From Candidatus Peribacteraceae bacterium (GTDB taxonomy: Bacteria > Patescibacteriota > Gracilibacteria > Peribacterales > Peribacteraceae), in assembly GCA_013140485.1 (NCBI GenBank), contig JABFSS010000050.1:1-19527 (forward strand): 19,527 bases of DNA. Reading direction: 5' to 3'. The position numbers and the translations under genes were made by a program. Shown in pieces: positions 1 to 6,284 of this stretch; positions within the stretch are counted from its first letter, which is position 1, and each line of letters begins with the position of its first letter. The notes beneath the pieces are model-generated. The model was not told where the DNA came from. It searched no databases and worked only from the letters and a program-made list of their open reading frames with translations.

Positions 1-347
1 AACTGTCTCTTTATTCCCGTGAAGATTTCCTCCCACACGTGGACAATCGTTTCCCCCTTTGCGACCTTTTTGTAGTCGTCGGGGTACATCGTCTTCTGCC
101 CCGAGCATCCGTCGTCTCCGGCACTCGACTTACTCGTCTGCTTTCCGTCCTCTGAGGAGTTCGTTCCTGATCGTGTCGAGGAAGAAGACCTCGCCGACGA
201 AAATGCCGAGGAGCTGCTTTCCGGGATGCCCGTTGCCTGTCCGGTGAATGCGGTTCCTCGTAAGGAAGGAAGGCGGCCGCCAACGATGGCGAGCGTTCCC
301 AGAGAGGCCAGAAAGACGCCGATGAACAGTTTTTTGTTGGAGAACAT
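1..347 (-). CDS. Exported or membrane-anchored Ser-rich protein, 3'-truncated by the window edge
   Basis: Reading the minus strand from the ATG at 345-347, the frame stays open for 115 codons and leaves the window without a stop, so only the N-terminus is visible. Residues about 1-23 (MFSNKKLFIGVFLASLGTLA...) form a Lys-led hydrophobic segment typical of a signal peptide or signal anchor. Residues about 40-75 are a low-complexity Ser/Arg/Gly/Thr stretch like the linkers of surface proteins. After that comes a more ordinary sequence with one Cys and the motif YPDDYKKVAKGETIVHVWEE. No domain is recognised. A promoter-like -10 (TACAAT) ends 10 nt upstream of the ATG, which supports this start. 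It is transcribed divergently from ssb. The Ser-rich linker resembles that of the SLH protein at 14825-16483, so a surface role is plausible but not shown. Confidence 0.7.
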   Translation of the reverse strand, partial: MFSNKKLFIGVFLASLGTLAIVGGRLPSLRGTAFTGQATGIPESSSSAFSSARSSSSTRSGTNSSEDGKQTSKSSAGDDGCSGQKTMYPDDYKKVAKGETIVHVWEEIFTGIKRQ

Positions 348-357
348 GAATCTGCTT

Positions 358-386
358 ATTGTAGCAGAAATCTCAGGATTTGTCGC
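358..386 (-). promoter_or_regulatory. Putative promoter of the Ser-rich exported protein
   Basis: On the minus strand a TACAAT hexamer (358-363) lies 17 nt downstream of GCGACA (381-386), close to the sigma70-type -10 and -35. The -10 ends 10 nt before the ATG at 347, so the predicted transcript has a leader of only a few bases. No Shine-Dalgarno sequence is present. Confidence 0.5.
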
Positions 387-429
387 CCTCGCAGTTTGTT
401 ATCCAGCATTCATAATGGACATCAGACAA

Positions 430-467
430 GTGCACTTTATTGCACATGATTGTTGAGGGTGTACATT
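430..467 (+). promoter_or_regulatory. Inverted repeat and possible ssb promoter
   Basis: The sequence holds a GTGCA-6 nt-TGCAC inverted repeat (430-445). It overlaps a TTGCAC hexamer (440-445) that lies 16 nt upstream of TACATT (462-467), a weak but plausible -35/-10 pair. It would give ssb a leader of about 55 nt. The inverted repeat could be an operator on the -35. The rest of 468-529 is C-rich, with no Shine-Dalgarno sequence. Confidence 0.3.
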
Positions 468-529
468 CGTCCCGTTCCTCAGGGCACGCATCGGTCGCGG
501 CCTCCTCTACTCCCATTCCCCCACCCTCC

Positions 530-1411
530 ATGTTCTCTCTTAACCGAGTGCAGCTTATTGGTTACCAAACTCAGCCCGTTCAAGTTCGTCAAACTCCGAG
601 CGGCAGCAGCGTCGTGGATTTGAATATCGTCACGCCGTATTCCTTCAAGGCCGACAGCGGCGAGATGCTCGACGGCAAGGGTTTTCACGTGGTCACGCTT
701 TGGGGGCCGATGGCCGACGTCGCGGGCAAATACGTTCGTCCAGGCGCACAGCTCTTCATATCGGGCCGCCTGCAGACCGACAGCTGGCAGGACGAAAAAA
801 CCAATGAAAAGCGCAGCAAAACCAAAATGGTCGCGCTCGACATAATCCTTCTGGATCCCAAGGAGGGTCAGCGCGCCGCTCCGGATGGCGCAAGTGCCAT
901 CACCCAATGCCTCAATCGCGCCGATATCATCGGCAACGTGACGCGTGATCCCGAAATCCGCACCACGACGAGTGGACAGAAAGTTCTCACACTCGGCGTG
1001 GCAACGAACGAGAAGTGGAAAGACCGCAATTCCGGCGAGGAGAAAGAACGCGTCGAATTTCACAACGTCGTCCTGTGGGGCGCGCTGGCCGAACAGGCGG
1101 GCAAGGCGGCAAAGAAAGGCTACCGCGTGTTCGTGTCCGGCCGCGTCCAGACGCGCAGTTGGGAAACCAAAGAAGGCGGCAAGCGCACGACGACCGAGAT
1201 CATCGCTGATACGATCAGCCTCCTCGGCGTGAGCAACACCGCCGTGCAGAACAACATCAGCAACGAGGTCCGCTCGTTCAATGCAGAATCCGGTGGTGGT
1301 TCCCCTCGTTCAGAATCCTCGCCCGCCCGCTCATCTTCTCCCGACATGAATATCGAAGTCCCCGCGGTCACCTACGCGTCGGAGATCAAGGCCGAAGACC
1401 TTCCTTTCTAA
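530..1411 (+). CDS. ssb: Single-stranded DNA-binding protein with two OB domains
   Basis: This 293-aa protein has two successive SSB/OB-fold domains in one chain: residues about 1-110 (starts MFSLNRVQLIGY, with FHVVTLWGPMADVAGKYV and GRLQTDSW) and about 123-235 (starts LNRADIIGNVTRDPEI, with VEFHNVVLWGALAEQAGKAA and GRVQTRSW). A Ser-rich linker follows, then an acidic tip ending EDLPF, the usual SSB tail that docks replication and repair partners. Ordinary bacterial SSBs have one OB domain and form tetramers; a two-OB chain is known from Deinococcus-Thermus, where it dimerises, so a dimer is inferred here. I chose the ATG at 530 because the OB fold begins right there. The frame stays open upstream to a TTG at 440 (ATG at 446), which would add about 30 disordered residues. 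The stop is TAA at 1409-1411, and a second copy of the tail lies downstream in the same frame. Confidence 0.93.
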   Translation: MFSLNRVQLIGYQTQPVQVRQTPSGSSVVDLNIVTPYSFKADSGEMLDGKGFHVVTLWGPMADVAGKYVRPGAQLFISGRLQTDSWQDEKTNEKRSKTKMVALDIILLDPKEGQRAAPDGASAITQCLNRADIIGNVTRDPEIRTTTSGQKVLTLGVATNEKWKDRNSGEEKERVEFHNVVLWGALAEQAGKAAKKGYRVFVSGRVQTRSWETKEGGKRTTTEIIADTISLLGVSNTAVQNNISNEVRSFNAESGGGSPRSESSPARSSSPDMNIEVPAVTYASEIKAEDLPF

Positions 1412-1489
1412 TTGGTATTGCTTCGCCCGGCCTGCAATATCGGCGTAGCGAAGCGAAGCCGTATCAAAGCGGAGGATTTGCCGTTTTAG
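1412..1489 (+). other. Second, in-frame copy of the SSB tail after the ssb stop
   Basis: Continuing in the ssb frame past TAA (1409-1411) there are 17 codons without a stop, then ATC AAA GCG GAG GAT TTG (1463-1480) and CCG TTT TAG (1481-1489). These encode IKAEDLPF and stop, the same eight residues that end SSB itself (1385-1408). Seven of the eight codons differ, all synonymously, and the stop differs (TAA versus TAG). The stretch between contains GCTTCGC (1420-1426) and the complementary GCGAAGC, twice (1448-1454 and 1453-1459), so a stem-loop can form just after the first stop. It could be the remnant of a lost second ssb copy, a readthrough extension, or an assembly merge of two strains. 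Confidence 0.6.
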
Positions 1490-1523
1490 GCTGCCGGAAG
1501 CGACGCTCATCGACGAATGGCAA

Positions 1524-1937
1524 TTACTGACGACGCGCACGCCAGGTTAGAACCAAATGATATCTGTCGAAATATTCGGAAGTATAAATGGCTACTCCCT
1601 GTGCACATATATCCTCACGAAGAAAATTTTCACGGTGCACGTTGTCGCCATGATGAATAAAGTGCGAGGCAAGATCGTAGGGATTTTGGCACCTGCCTTG
1701 GAAAATATTTTCGGTTTGATTTCCCAACGTGCCATACCCAGGATGATTGAATCCCCCACCTCCCCATACCATCCAACGAGTATGATCCCATGCCCATTGC
1801 GACAGTTGGTCATCCACTCTTAATGGCCAACGGCCATTTGCCGTTCGAAAATGATTCACCTCTTCAATAGCGTGTCTGCCGACATCCATATCAAGACCGG
1901 ACATAGTACGGCATTCTATTCCTTCCAAGAGTATCAA
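1524..1937 (-). CDS. CAP (SCP/PR1-like) domain protein without signal peptide
   Basis: This 137-aa protein is almost all one CAP domain. It shows EEVNHFRTANGRWPL, a HxxxM-like helix, FNHPGYG (His about 65), TENIFQG (Glu about 76) and the CAP signature GDNVHRENF (His about 101, Glu about 103), ending in a VLTW strand. These His and Glu residues line the usual CAP cavity. Most bacterial CAP proteins are secreted, but there is no signal peptide here, and a stop in this frame lies just upstream, so a longer N-terminus is not available. The start given is a TTG overlapping the murB stop by 4 nt (TTGA), which suggests translational coupling. ATG codons at residues 12 or 17 are alternatives. The gene is more AT-rich than its neighbours, which hints at a later arrival. 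The biochemical function of the family is not settled. Confidence 0.8.
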   Translation of the reverse strand: MILLEGIECRTMSGLDMDVGRHAIEEVNHFRTANGRWPLRVDDQLSQWAWDHTRWMVWGGGGFNHPGYGTLGNQTENIFQGRCQNPYDLASHFIHHGDNVHRENFLREDICAQGVAIYTSEYFDRYHLVLTWRARRQ

Positions 1938-2839
1938 GCGGCAATTCTTCCATCAGAGGCAAAAAGTCGCATCTCTATGCCAGAAATTTGGGGTACCTGC
2001 TTTTGAATCAGGTTCGTCATTGCCAGTGCATCCTCAAACGTCCCCTTCTCCACATTCAGCAGAAAGTTCGCATGTTTCTCACTGATCTGGATCCCGCCGA
2101 TCTTGGTTCCGCGCAGGCCGGCTTTTTCGATCAGTTGCCATGCGGGAGTTCCGTCGGGCAGAGATTTGAAACAAGATCCGGCGGTTTTGATGTGCGGCTG
2201 CGTTTCAATCCTCTTGTTGATCAGCCGTTCGATCTCCGCTTTCACTTCCGGTTCGGATCGTGTGGGGATTTTCAACGTCGCGCTCCAGATGATCACCGAG
2301 TGGTCTTTTGCAAGGTCCTTGAATTTGCTCTCGCGGTAGCGGAATTCGCATTCTTCTCGCGTGAGGGTTTTCCATTTTCCATCGATCAACACCGTCACCG
2401 ATTCCACAAACGAATCGATCCAGATCCCCTTCGCGCCCTGTCCCGCATTGCCGAATATCGCTCCGCCGAGGGTGCCGGGGATTCCCGTGAGCGCGGAGAA
2501 ATCCAGATTTTGCGCGGCCAATTCATTCAAGAGACTACCCAAGATAGCCCCCGCTTCGACTGTCACGAGGGCACCACTGTCATCCCGAGTAGCTCCCGGC
2601 GGAGCCGGGAGCGTAACGAGGGACGCCTTGATTCGCACCACCAACGCATTGATCACCTCATCCGCAAAAATCGTGTTTGATCCCCCGCCCAGAACGATCA
2701 ATGGAACGTTTTTCTCACGGGAAAATCGGTAGGCCTCTTCGGCATCCTTCTCCGTCAGGATTTCCGCATAGTAGAGCGCCTTTCCGCCGATGCGCATCGT
2801 GGTTTTGGGGCCGAGAGGAATGAGCTCCTGGATAATCAT
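1934..2839 (-). CDS. murB: UDP-N-acetylenolpyruvoylglucosamine reductase
   Basis: MurB reduces the enolpyruvyl product of MurA to UDP-MurNAc with NADPH and FAD in the cytoplasm. The 301-aa protein shows the FAD-binding motifs LGGGSNTIF (50-58) and GIPGTLGGAIFGNAG (119-133). It also has the catalytic set: Arg169 in YRESKFK, Ser222 in AGSCFK (the proton donor position) and Glu289 in GIEMRL. GLRGTKIGGIQISEKHANF is typical of the family. Between residues about 75 and 90 there is an extra Pro/Gly-rich stretch (LPAPPGATRDDSG) encoded by a palindrome (2592-2612), where other MurBs have a short turn. The ATG overlaps the gltX stop by 4 nt (ATGA), and the 3' end overlaps the CAP gene, so gltX-murB-CAP look co-transcribed. 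murA is in the same window on the other strand. Confidence 0.95.
   Translation of the reverse strand: MIIQELIPLGPKTTMRIGGKALYYAEILTEKDAEEAYRFSREKNVPLIVLGGGSNTIFADEVINALVVRIKASLVTLPAPPGATRDDSGALVTVEAGAILGSLLNELAAQNLDFSALTGIPGTLGGAIFGNAGQGAKGIWIDSFVESVTVLIDGKWKTLTREECEFRYRESKFKDLAKDHSVIIWSATLKIPTRSEPEVKAEIERLINKRIETQPHIKTAGSCFKSLPDGTPAWQLIEKAGLRGTKIGGIQISEKHANFLLNVEKGTFEDALAMTNLIQKQVPQISGIEMRLFASDGRIAA
2592..2612. repeat. Palindromic insert inside murB
   Basis: Two 9-bp arms, GCTCCCGGC (2592-2600) and GCCGGGAGC (2604-2612), are separated by GGA. On the coding strand it is translated as part of LPAPPGAT, at a place where MurB proteins usually have only a short loop between two strands. The frame is kept. 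It looks like a small palindromic element that inserted in frame; a similar case lies in murA at 8761-8792. Confidence 0.6.
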
Positions 2840-4302
2840 TGCGTGATGGACTCCGCCTTTTTCAGGCGCTCGAGAGTTTTCTCTTTCCCCAACACCTCCG
2901 CTACCTCAAATGCCCCCGGACTGTACGGCAGTCCGGTCAAAGCCGCGCGCAGCGGCCAGAGGAGTTGTCCCTGCTTGAAATTTCCGAGATTGCTCTGCAC
3001 TGCAGTCTTGAGACCCTCAACGGTCCAATTTTTTTCCGGAACATCGCTGAGAATATTCTCCAGCGCTTGGAAAATTTCTGGTAATTGTTCCTTCGTGATC
3101 TTCTGTTTCTCGCTCGCGAGCAATTCCACACTCGCGTGTGGCTCTTTGTAGAACCAGGTGAGCATTTCCGGCGCTTCATTAAAGAACGTGATGCGCTCTT
3201 GGATAAGCGCGGCTTTCCTCACAAAGTCTTTATCCGTTGCCGCCGCAGAAAACTTTTCCGCAACGAGCGGCAGGATCCGCGCAGCAAATTCAGTAGGTGA
3301 GATTTTCCGCATCCACTGGCCCTGAAGCCAGTTCAGCTTTTCCAAATCGAAGATCGCGCCGGCTTTCTGCACGCGGTCGAGACTGAACTGTTCAATCAAT
3401 TCGTCCATCGTGAAGATCTCCTGCGTCGTGCCGGGATTCCACCCGAGGAGCGCCAGGAAATTCACCATCACTTCGGGCAAGTAGCCTTTCTGAATATATT
3501 CCTCGACGGCGACGTCGCCGTCGCGCTTGCTGAGTTTCTTCCGGTCCTTGCTGAGCAAGAGTGGCACATGGGCGTACTTCGGCGGCGCCCAGCCGAGCCA
3601 TTCAAAGAGCAGAATGTGCTTGGGCAGCGAGCTGAGCCATTCCTCTCCGCGAATCACCAAGTCCGTTTCCATCAGATGATCATCAACAACGTGCGCCAGG
3701 TGGTACGTGGGAAAGCCGTCGCCTTTGAGCAGCACCTGGTCGTCGATCGTGTGGCCCTGGAACCGCACCTCGCCGCGGATATCGTCGTTAAACGTGACGG
3801 TGCGCTCATGCGGGACTTTCATCCGGACCACGTGCCTTTCTCCCGCCGTGATCTTCGCGGCAACGTCCTCTTTCGACAGATGCACGCAGTGACGGTCGTA
3901 CATTGGCGCTTTCTTCAGTGCTTCCTGCTGCTTACGCATCTCCGTGAGGCGCTCCGGCGTGCAGAAGCAGTGGTACGCATGACCTTTCTCGACCAACTCC
4001 TCGGCGTACTTCTTGTAGAGATCGAGTCGCTCCGACTGGAAGTAAGGAGCATGCGGTCCTTTCTGTATTACTTCTCCATTGGCATCAAACATCACCCCTT
4101 CATCGGGGGAAATCCCCGCCCATTGAAGGCTGCGTAACATGCTCTCTATCGCTCCCGGCACAAAACGTTCGCGATCCGTATCCTCGACTCGCACATAAAA
4201 TATTCCTTTCGTCTGTTTCGCGAGCAGAAAATCAAACAGCGCCGTGCGAAGATTGCCGATGTGTAGAAAGCCCGTGGGGGAGGGCGGGAGGCGGGTGCGC
4301 AC
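2836..4302 (-). CDS. gltX: Glutamate--tRNA ligase
   Basis: GluRS charges tRNA with glutamate in the cytoplasm. The 488-aa protein is a class I synthetase: SPTGFLHIGNLRTALF (residues 8-23) carries the HIGH-type motif and KLSKRDGD (256-263) the KMSKS-type motif. A zinc-site pattern Cys112-x-Cys114 with Tyr135-x3-Cys139 is complete. LVIRGEEWLSSLPKH and the C-terminal helical anticodon-binding part are as expected, and the length is normal. The start is GTG at 4300-4302, only 9 nt after the cyclophilin stop. The conserved LPPSPTGFLHIG follows at once, so no other start fits. It sits inside a cell-wall gene run (murG, cyclophilin, gltX, murB). No glnS or gatCAB is in the window; whether the enzyme is non-discriminating cannot be read from this sequence. 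Confidence 0.96.
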   Translation of the reverse strand: MRTRLPPSPTGFLHIGNLRTALFDFLLAKQTKGIFYVRVEDTDRERFVPGAIESMLRSLQWAGISPDEGVMFDANGEVIQKGPHAPYFQSERLDLYKKYAEELVEKGHAYHCFCTPERLTEMRKQQEALKKAPMYDRHCVHLSKEDVAAKITAGERHVVRMKVPHERTVTFNDDIRGEVRFQGHTIDDQVLLKGDGFPTYHLAHVVDDHLMETDLVIRGEEWLSSLPKHILLFEWLGWAPPKYAHVPLLLSKDRKKLSKRDGDVAVEEYIQKGYLPEVMVNFLALLGWNPGTTQEIFTMDELIEQFSLDRVQKAGAIFDLEKLNWLQGQWMRKISPTEFAARILPLVAEKFSAAATDKDFVRKAALIQERITFFNEAPEMLTWFYKEPHASVELLASEKQKITKEQLPEIFQALENILSDVPEKNWTVEGLKTAVQSNLGNFKQGQLLWPLRAALTGLPYSPGAFEVAEVLGKEKTLERLKKAESITQ

Positions 4303-4311
4303 GAAGCGAGC

Positions 4312-5091
4312 TTACTTCACTTCGACGGTAAACGTCACGGGCTCCGACGGGCGGTCCGCTTGCGGATTCGTCGAGTCACGCGATACGACCGGAGTCGTAG
4401 CGATTGCTTCAACGACATCCATGCCTGCGGTCACGTTCCCGAAGACCGTGTGGCGGCCGTCGAGCCACGGTGTGCTCTCTCCATGAATGATGAAGAACTG
4501 GCTGCCGTTCGTGTTGGGGCCGCGGTTGGCCATGGCGAGGGCGCCCTTGACCATCGGGAGTGACTTGAGCGCGCTGTTGTAGACGTAGCCCTGTTGTTCG
4601 TAGAACGCCTGGATCGTCAGGATCTCCATTTCAGGCGGCAGGGGCTCGCCTTCGGCCGCGTCCTTCAGCGTCTTGGTGTTGAGGCCGTAACTGGCGGCGT
4701 TGATCTCGTCTTCGAAGGTCGGGCCGAACAAGCTTTCGCCGCCCGTGCCGTTGCCGTTCGGGTCGCCGCCCTGAATCATGAAGTTCGGCATCGTGCGGTG
4801 GAACGTGAGCCCGTCGTAGACGCCCGTCTTCGCGAGAGTGATGAAGTTCGTGACGGTCTTGGGGGCGACGTCGGCGTCGAGTTCGAGCGTGATGTCTCCT
4901 TTATTCGTGTGCAGGATGACGATGTGCTTGCCGGTGAGCATCTTGCCGTCAAAGGTTCGTCGGGCTTCCATGGTTTTGGGAGAAGCGCCTGTCGTCGTCG
5001 TGTCCGCCGGAGGCGTTTGTTGCTTGCTGCAACTGACTAAAAGGAACGCCAAGGCAAAAAGCGGAATGATGAATTTGTACCAGTTGTTCAT
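4312..5091 (-). CDS. Cyclophilin-type peptidyl-prolyl isomerase, lipoprotein
   Basis: This is a predicted extracytoplasmic proline isomerase. The N-terminus MNNWYKFIIPLFALAFLLVSC is a lipoprotein signal with the lipobox LVSC (18-21) and Cys21 as the lipidation site; LspA, encoded at 7485, would cleave it. A Thr/Pro-rich spacer leads to the cyclophilin domain: VILHTNKGDITLEL, FHRTMPNFMIQGGDP (catalytic Arg, plus Phe and Gln), ANRGPNTNGSQFFI and WLDGRHTVFGNV (Trp and His of the pocket). All core active-site residues are present. Between FEDEIN and the KGALAMAN strand there is an insertion of roughly 40 residues (SYGLNTKTLKDAAEGEPLPP... to ...YNSALKSLPM) not found in simple bacterial cyclophilins. 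It lies 34 nt downstream of murG and 9 nt upstream of gltX, so it is probably co-transcribed. No clear Shine-Dalgarno site is seen. Confidence 0.93.
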   Translation of the reverse strand: MNNWYKFIIPLFALAFLLVSCSKQQTPPADTTTTGASPKTMEARRTFDGKMLTGKHIVILHTNKGDITLELDADVAPKTVTNFITLAKTGVYDGLTFHRTMPNFMIQGGDPNGNGTGGESLFGPTFEDEINAASYGLNTKTLKDAAEGEPLPPEMEILTIQAFYEQQGYVYNSALKSLPMVKGALAMANRGPNTNGSQFFIIHGESTPWLDGRHTVFGNVTAGMDVVEAIATTPVVSRDSTNPQADRPSEPVTFTVEVK

Positions 5092-5125
5092 AGCCGGAAG
5101 AGGTTACTGACGAGTGACGGAGGCA

Positions 5126-6169
5126 TCAAGGCACGACGCCATGATCGAGCACTGATGCCAAGAGGATCTTTGCTATTGCGACATCAGCGTCCGATGTATG
5201 CAATCTCCGCATGTTCGCGCTCATCTCGCTGCGAATATCGCTGTGCTCTGCGAGTTTTCGCACATTTCCCATCATCTCCGTGTCGAGTTTGGTTTGCTTC
5301 GTCAGAATGCATCCACCGGACGCGACCGCAGCCTCAGCATTCTTTACTTGATGATCGTGAGCAACGCCCTCAAGCGGCACGAGAATGGCCGGGATGCCGT
5401 TTGCGGCAAGCTCGCCGATCGATCCGGCGCCCGCGCGACTGAGCGCCATGCTCGCGATCGCATAGAGGTGCGACAGATCTTCGTGCACAAAGGGCCGCGT
5501 CCAGTATTCCGGCCTGGAGGTAAGCGCTCCCTGCTTCCCTTCGCCGGTGATATGGATGACGTCGGCACATGCGAGCAAGGCGTCGATATTCTTCGCGACG
5601 AATTCGTTGATCGTCGTCGCACCTTGACTCCCTCCAAGAACTAACAAAATAGGACGATTTCCCGTGAATCCGGTCAGTTGTAATCCACGATCGCGTGATC
5701 CTTGAGATATCTCATGTCGGACGGGATTTCCTGTGAAACGTTCTTTGTCGGCGAAAGAAGAAGGAAATCCGTGGCAGACGACCTTCGCCCACCGCGAAAT
5801 CATCCGTGTCGCGCGTCCCGGCACCGCATCCGACTCATGCACGACGATAGGGACATGCTTCATCCAGCAGGCGAAGGCCATCGGAATCGTGACGCCGCCG
5901 CCTTTTGTGAAGAGCACGTCCGGCTGGGTCTCGGCGATCACCTGCCATGCGCGAATCATCATCGCAGGGAGCGTCGCGAGCGACACGCCGCGTCCGCCGA
6001 GCGCCGTGAATGCCATCCCCTCTTTCTGCAAGAACGTCTGATCTTCGGGTCGCGTCGAACACACGAAGTGCGCTTCGGCCGCCGGTTCGATCTTCTGTAC
6101 TGCTCTCCATACCGCGATACAGGGAGCGATGTGGCCGATGGAACCGCCGGCGGCGAAGAGGATGTTCAT
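5126..6169 (-). CDS. murG: UDP-GlcNAc:lipid I N-acetylglucosaminyltransferase
   Basis: MurG adds GlcNAc to lipid I to make lipid II on the inner face of the membrane. The 347-aa protein starts MNILFAAGGSIGHIAPCIAV. The GGSIGH loop (8-13) replaces the more common GGTGGH but keeps the catalytic-position His13. The C-terminal half has LVLGGSQGATTINEF and the UDP-GlcNAc site DLSHLYAIASMALSRAGAGS then IGELAANGIPAILVPL, followed by DHQVKNAEAAVASGG. Length is normal for GT28 MurG. A -10-like TACACT (6179-6184) ends 9 nt before the ATG, so murG may have its own start point. The upstream 88-bp repeat block separates it from ftsW. It is followed by the cyclophilin gene. Confidence 0.95.
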   Translation of the reverse strand: MNILFAAGGSIGHIAPCIAVWRAVQKIEPAAEAHFVCSTRPEDQTFLQKEGMAFTALGGRGVSLATLPAMMIRAWQVIAETQPDVLFTKGGGVTIPMAFACWMKHVPIVVHESDAVPGRATRMISRWAKVVCHGFPSSFADKERFTGNPVRHEISQGSRDRGLQLTGFTGNRPILLVLGGSQGATTINEFVAKNIDALLACADVIHITGEGKQGALTSRPEYWTRPFVHEDLSHLYAIASMALSRAGAGSIGELAANGIPAILVPLEGVAHDHQVKNAEAAVASGGCILTKQTKLDTEMMGNVRKLAEHSDIRSEMSANMRRLHTSDADVAIAKILLASVLDHGVVP

Positions 6170-6178
6170 GAGAAGACA

Positions 6179-6184
6179 AGTGTA
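6179..6184 (-). promoter_or_regulatory. Putative -10 box of murG
   Basis: On the minus strand TACACT ends 9 nt before the murG ATG. No convincing -35 lies 16-18 nt upstream, because that stretch is the end of the 6197-6284 repeat block. If used, the transcript would be nearly leaderless. Confidence 0.3.
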
Positions 6185-6196
6185 CAGTCCGCGACA

Positions 6197-6284
6197 ATGA
6201 CCAATGACGAATCTTTAATGAAAGATCAAAGGAATTAACTGTTGAAGCATTGAAGAATTTCCTTTGTGATTGGTCATTGGTCAT
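6197..6284. repeat. 88-bp inverted-repeat block between ftsW and murG (gene-less version of the S23 element)
   Basis: The block begins ATGACCAATGACGAATC (6197-6213), continues TTTAATGAAA (6214-6223), and ends TTTGTGATTGGTCATTGG (6263-6280) plus TCATT. Its first 27 nt match 17387-17413 with one mismatch, and its last 23 nt match 17805-17827 with one mismatch. The two ends are inverted copies built on a 7-nt unit, ATGACCA. The inner arms AAAGGAATT / AATTTCCTTT extend the hairpin. The minus-strand read starts directly after the ftsW stop TGA (6285-6287). It can encode the peptide MTNDQSQ, as the S23 element does. It looks like a deletion derivative of the element at 17387-17826. Confidence 0.75.

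Noticed and set aside
3505..3522. Perfect 18-bp palindrome GACGGCGACGTCGCCGTC inside gltX
   Set aside because: It encodes DGDVAV right after KLSKR, which is the ordinary conserved GluRS sequence, so it is a codon-choice coincidence and not an insertion.
5835..6284. 149-aa minus-strand frame starting MTNDQSQ
   Set aside because: Only the first residues match the S23 protein, through the repeat; the rest is the murG coding region read in another frame.
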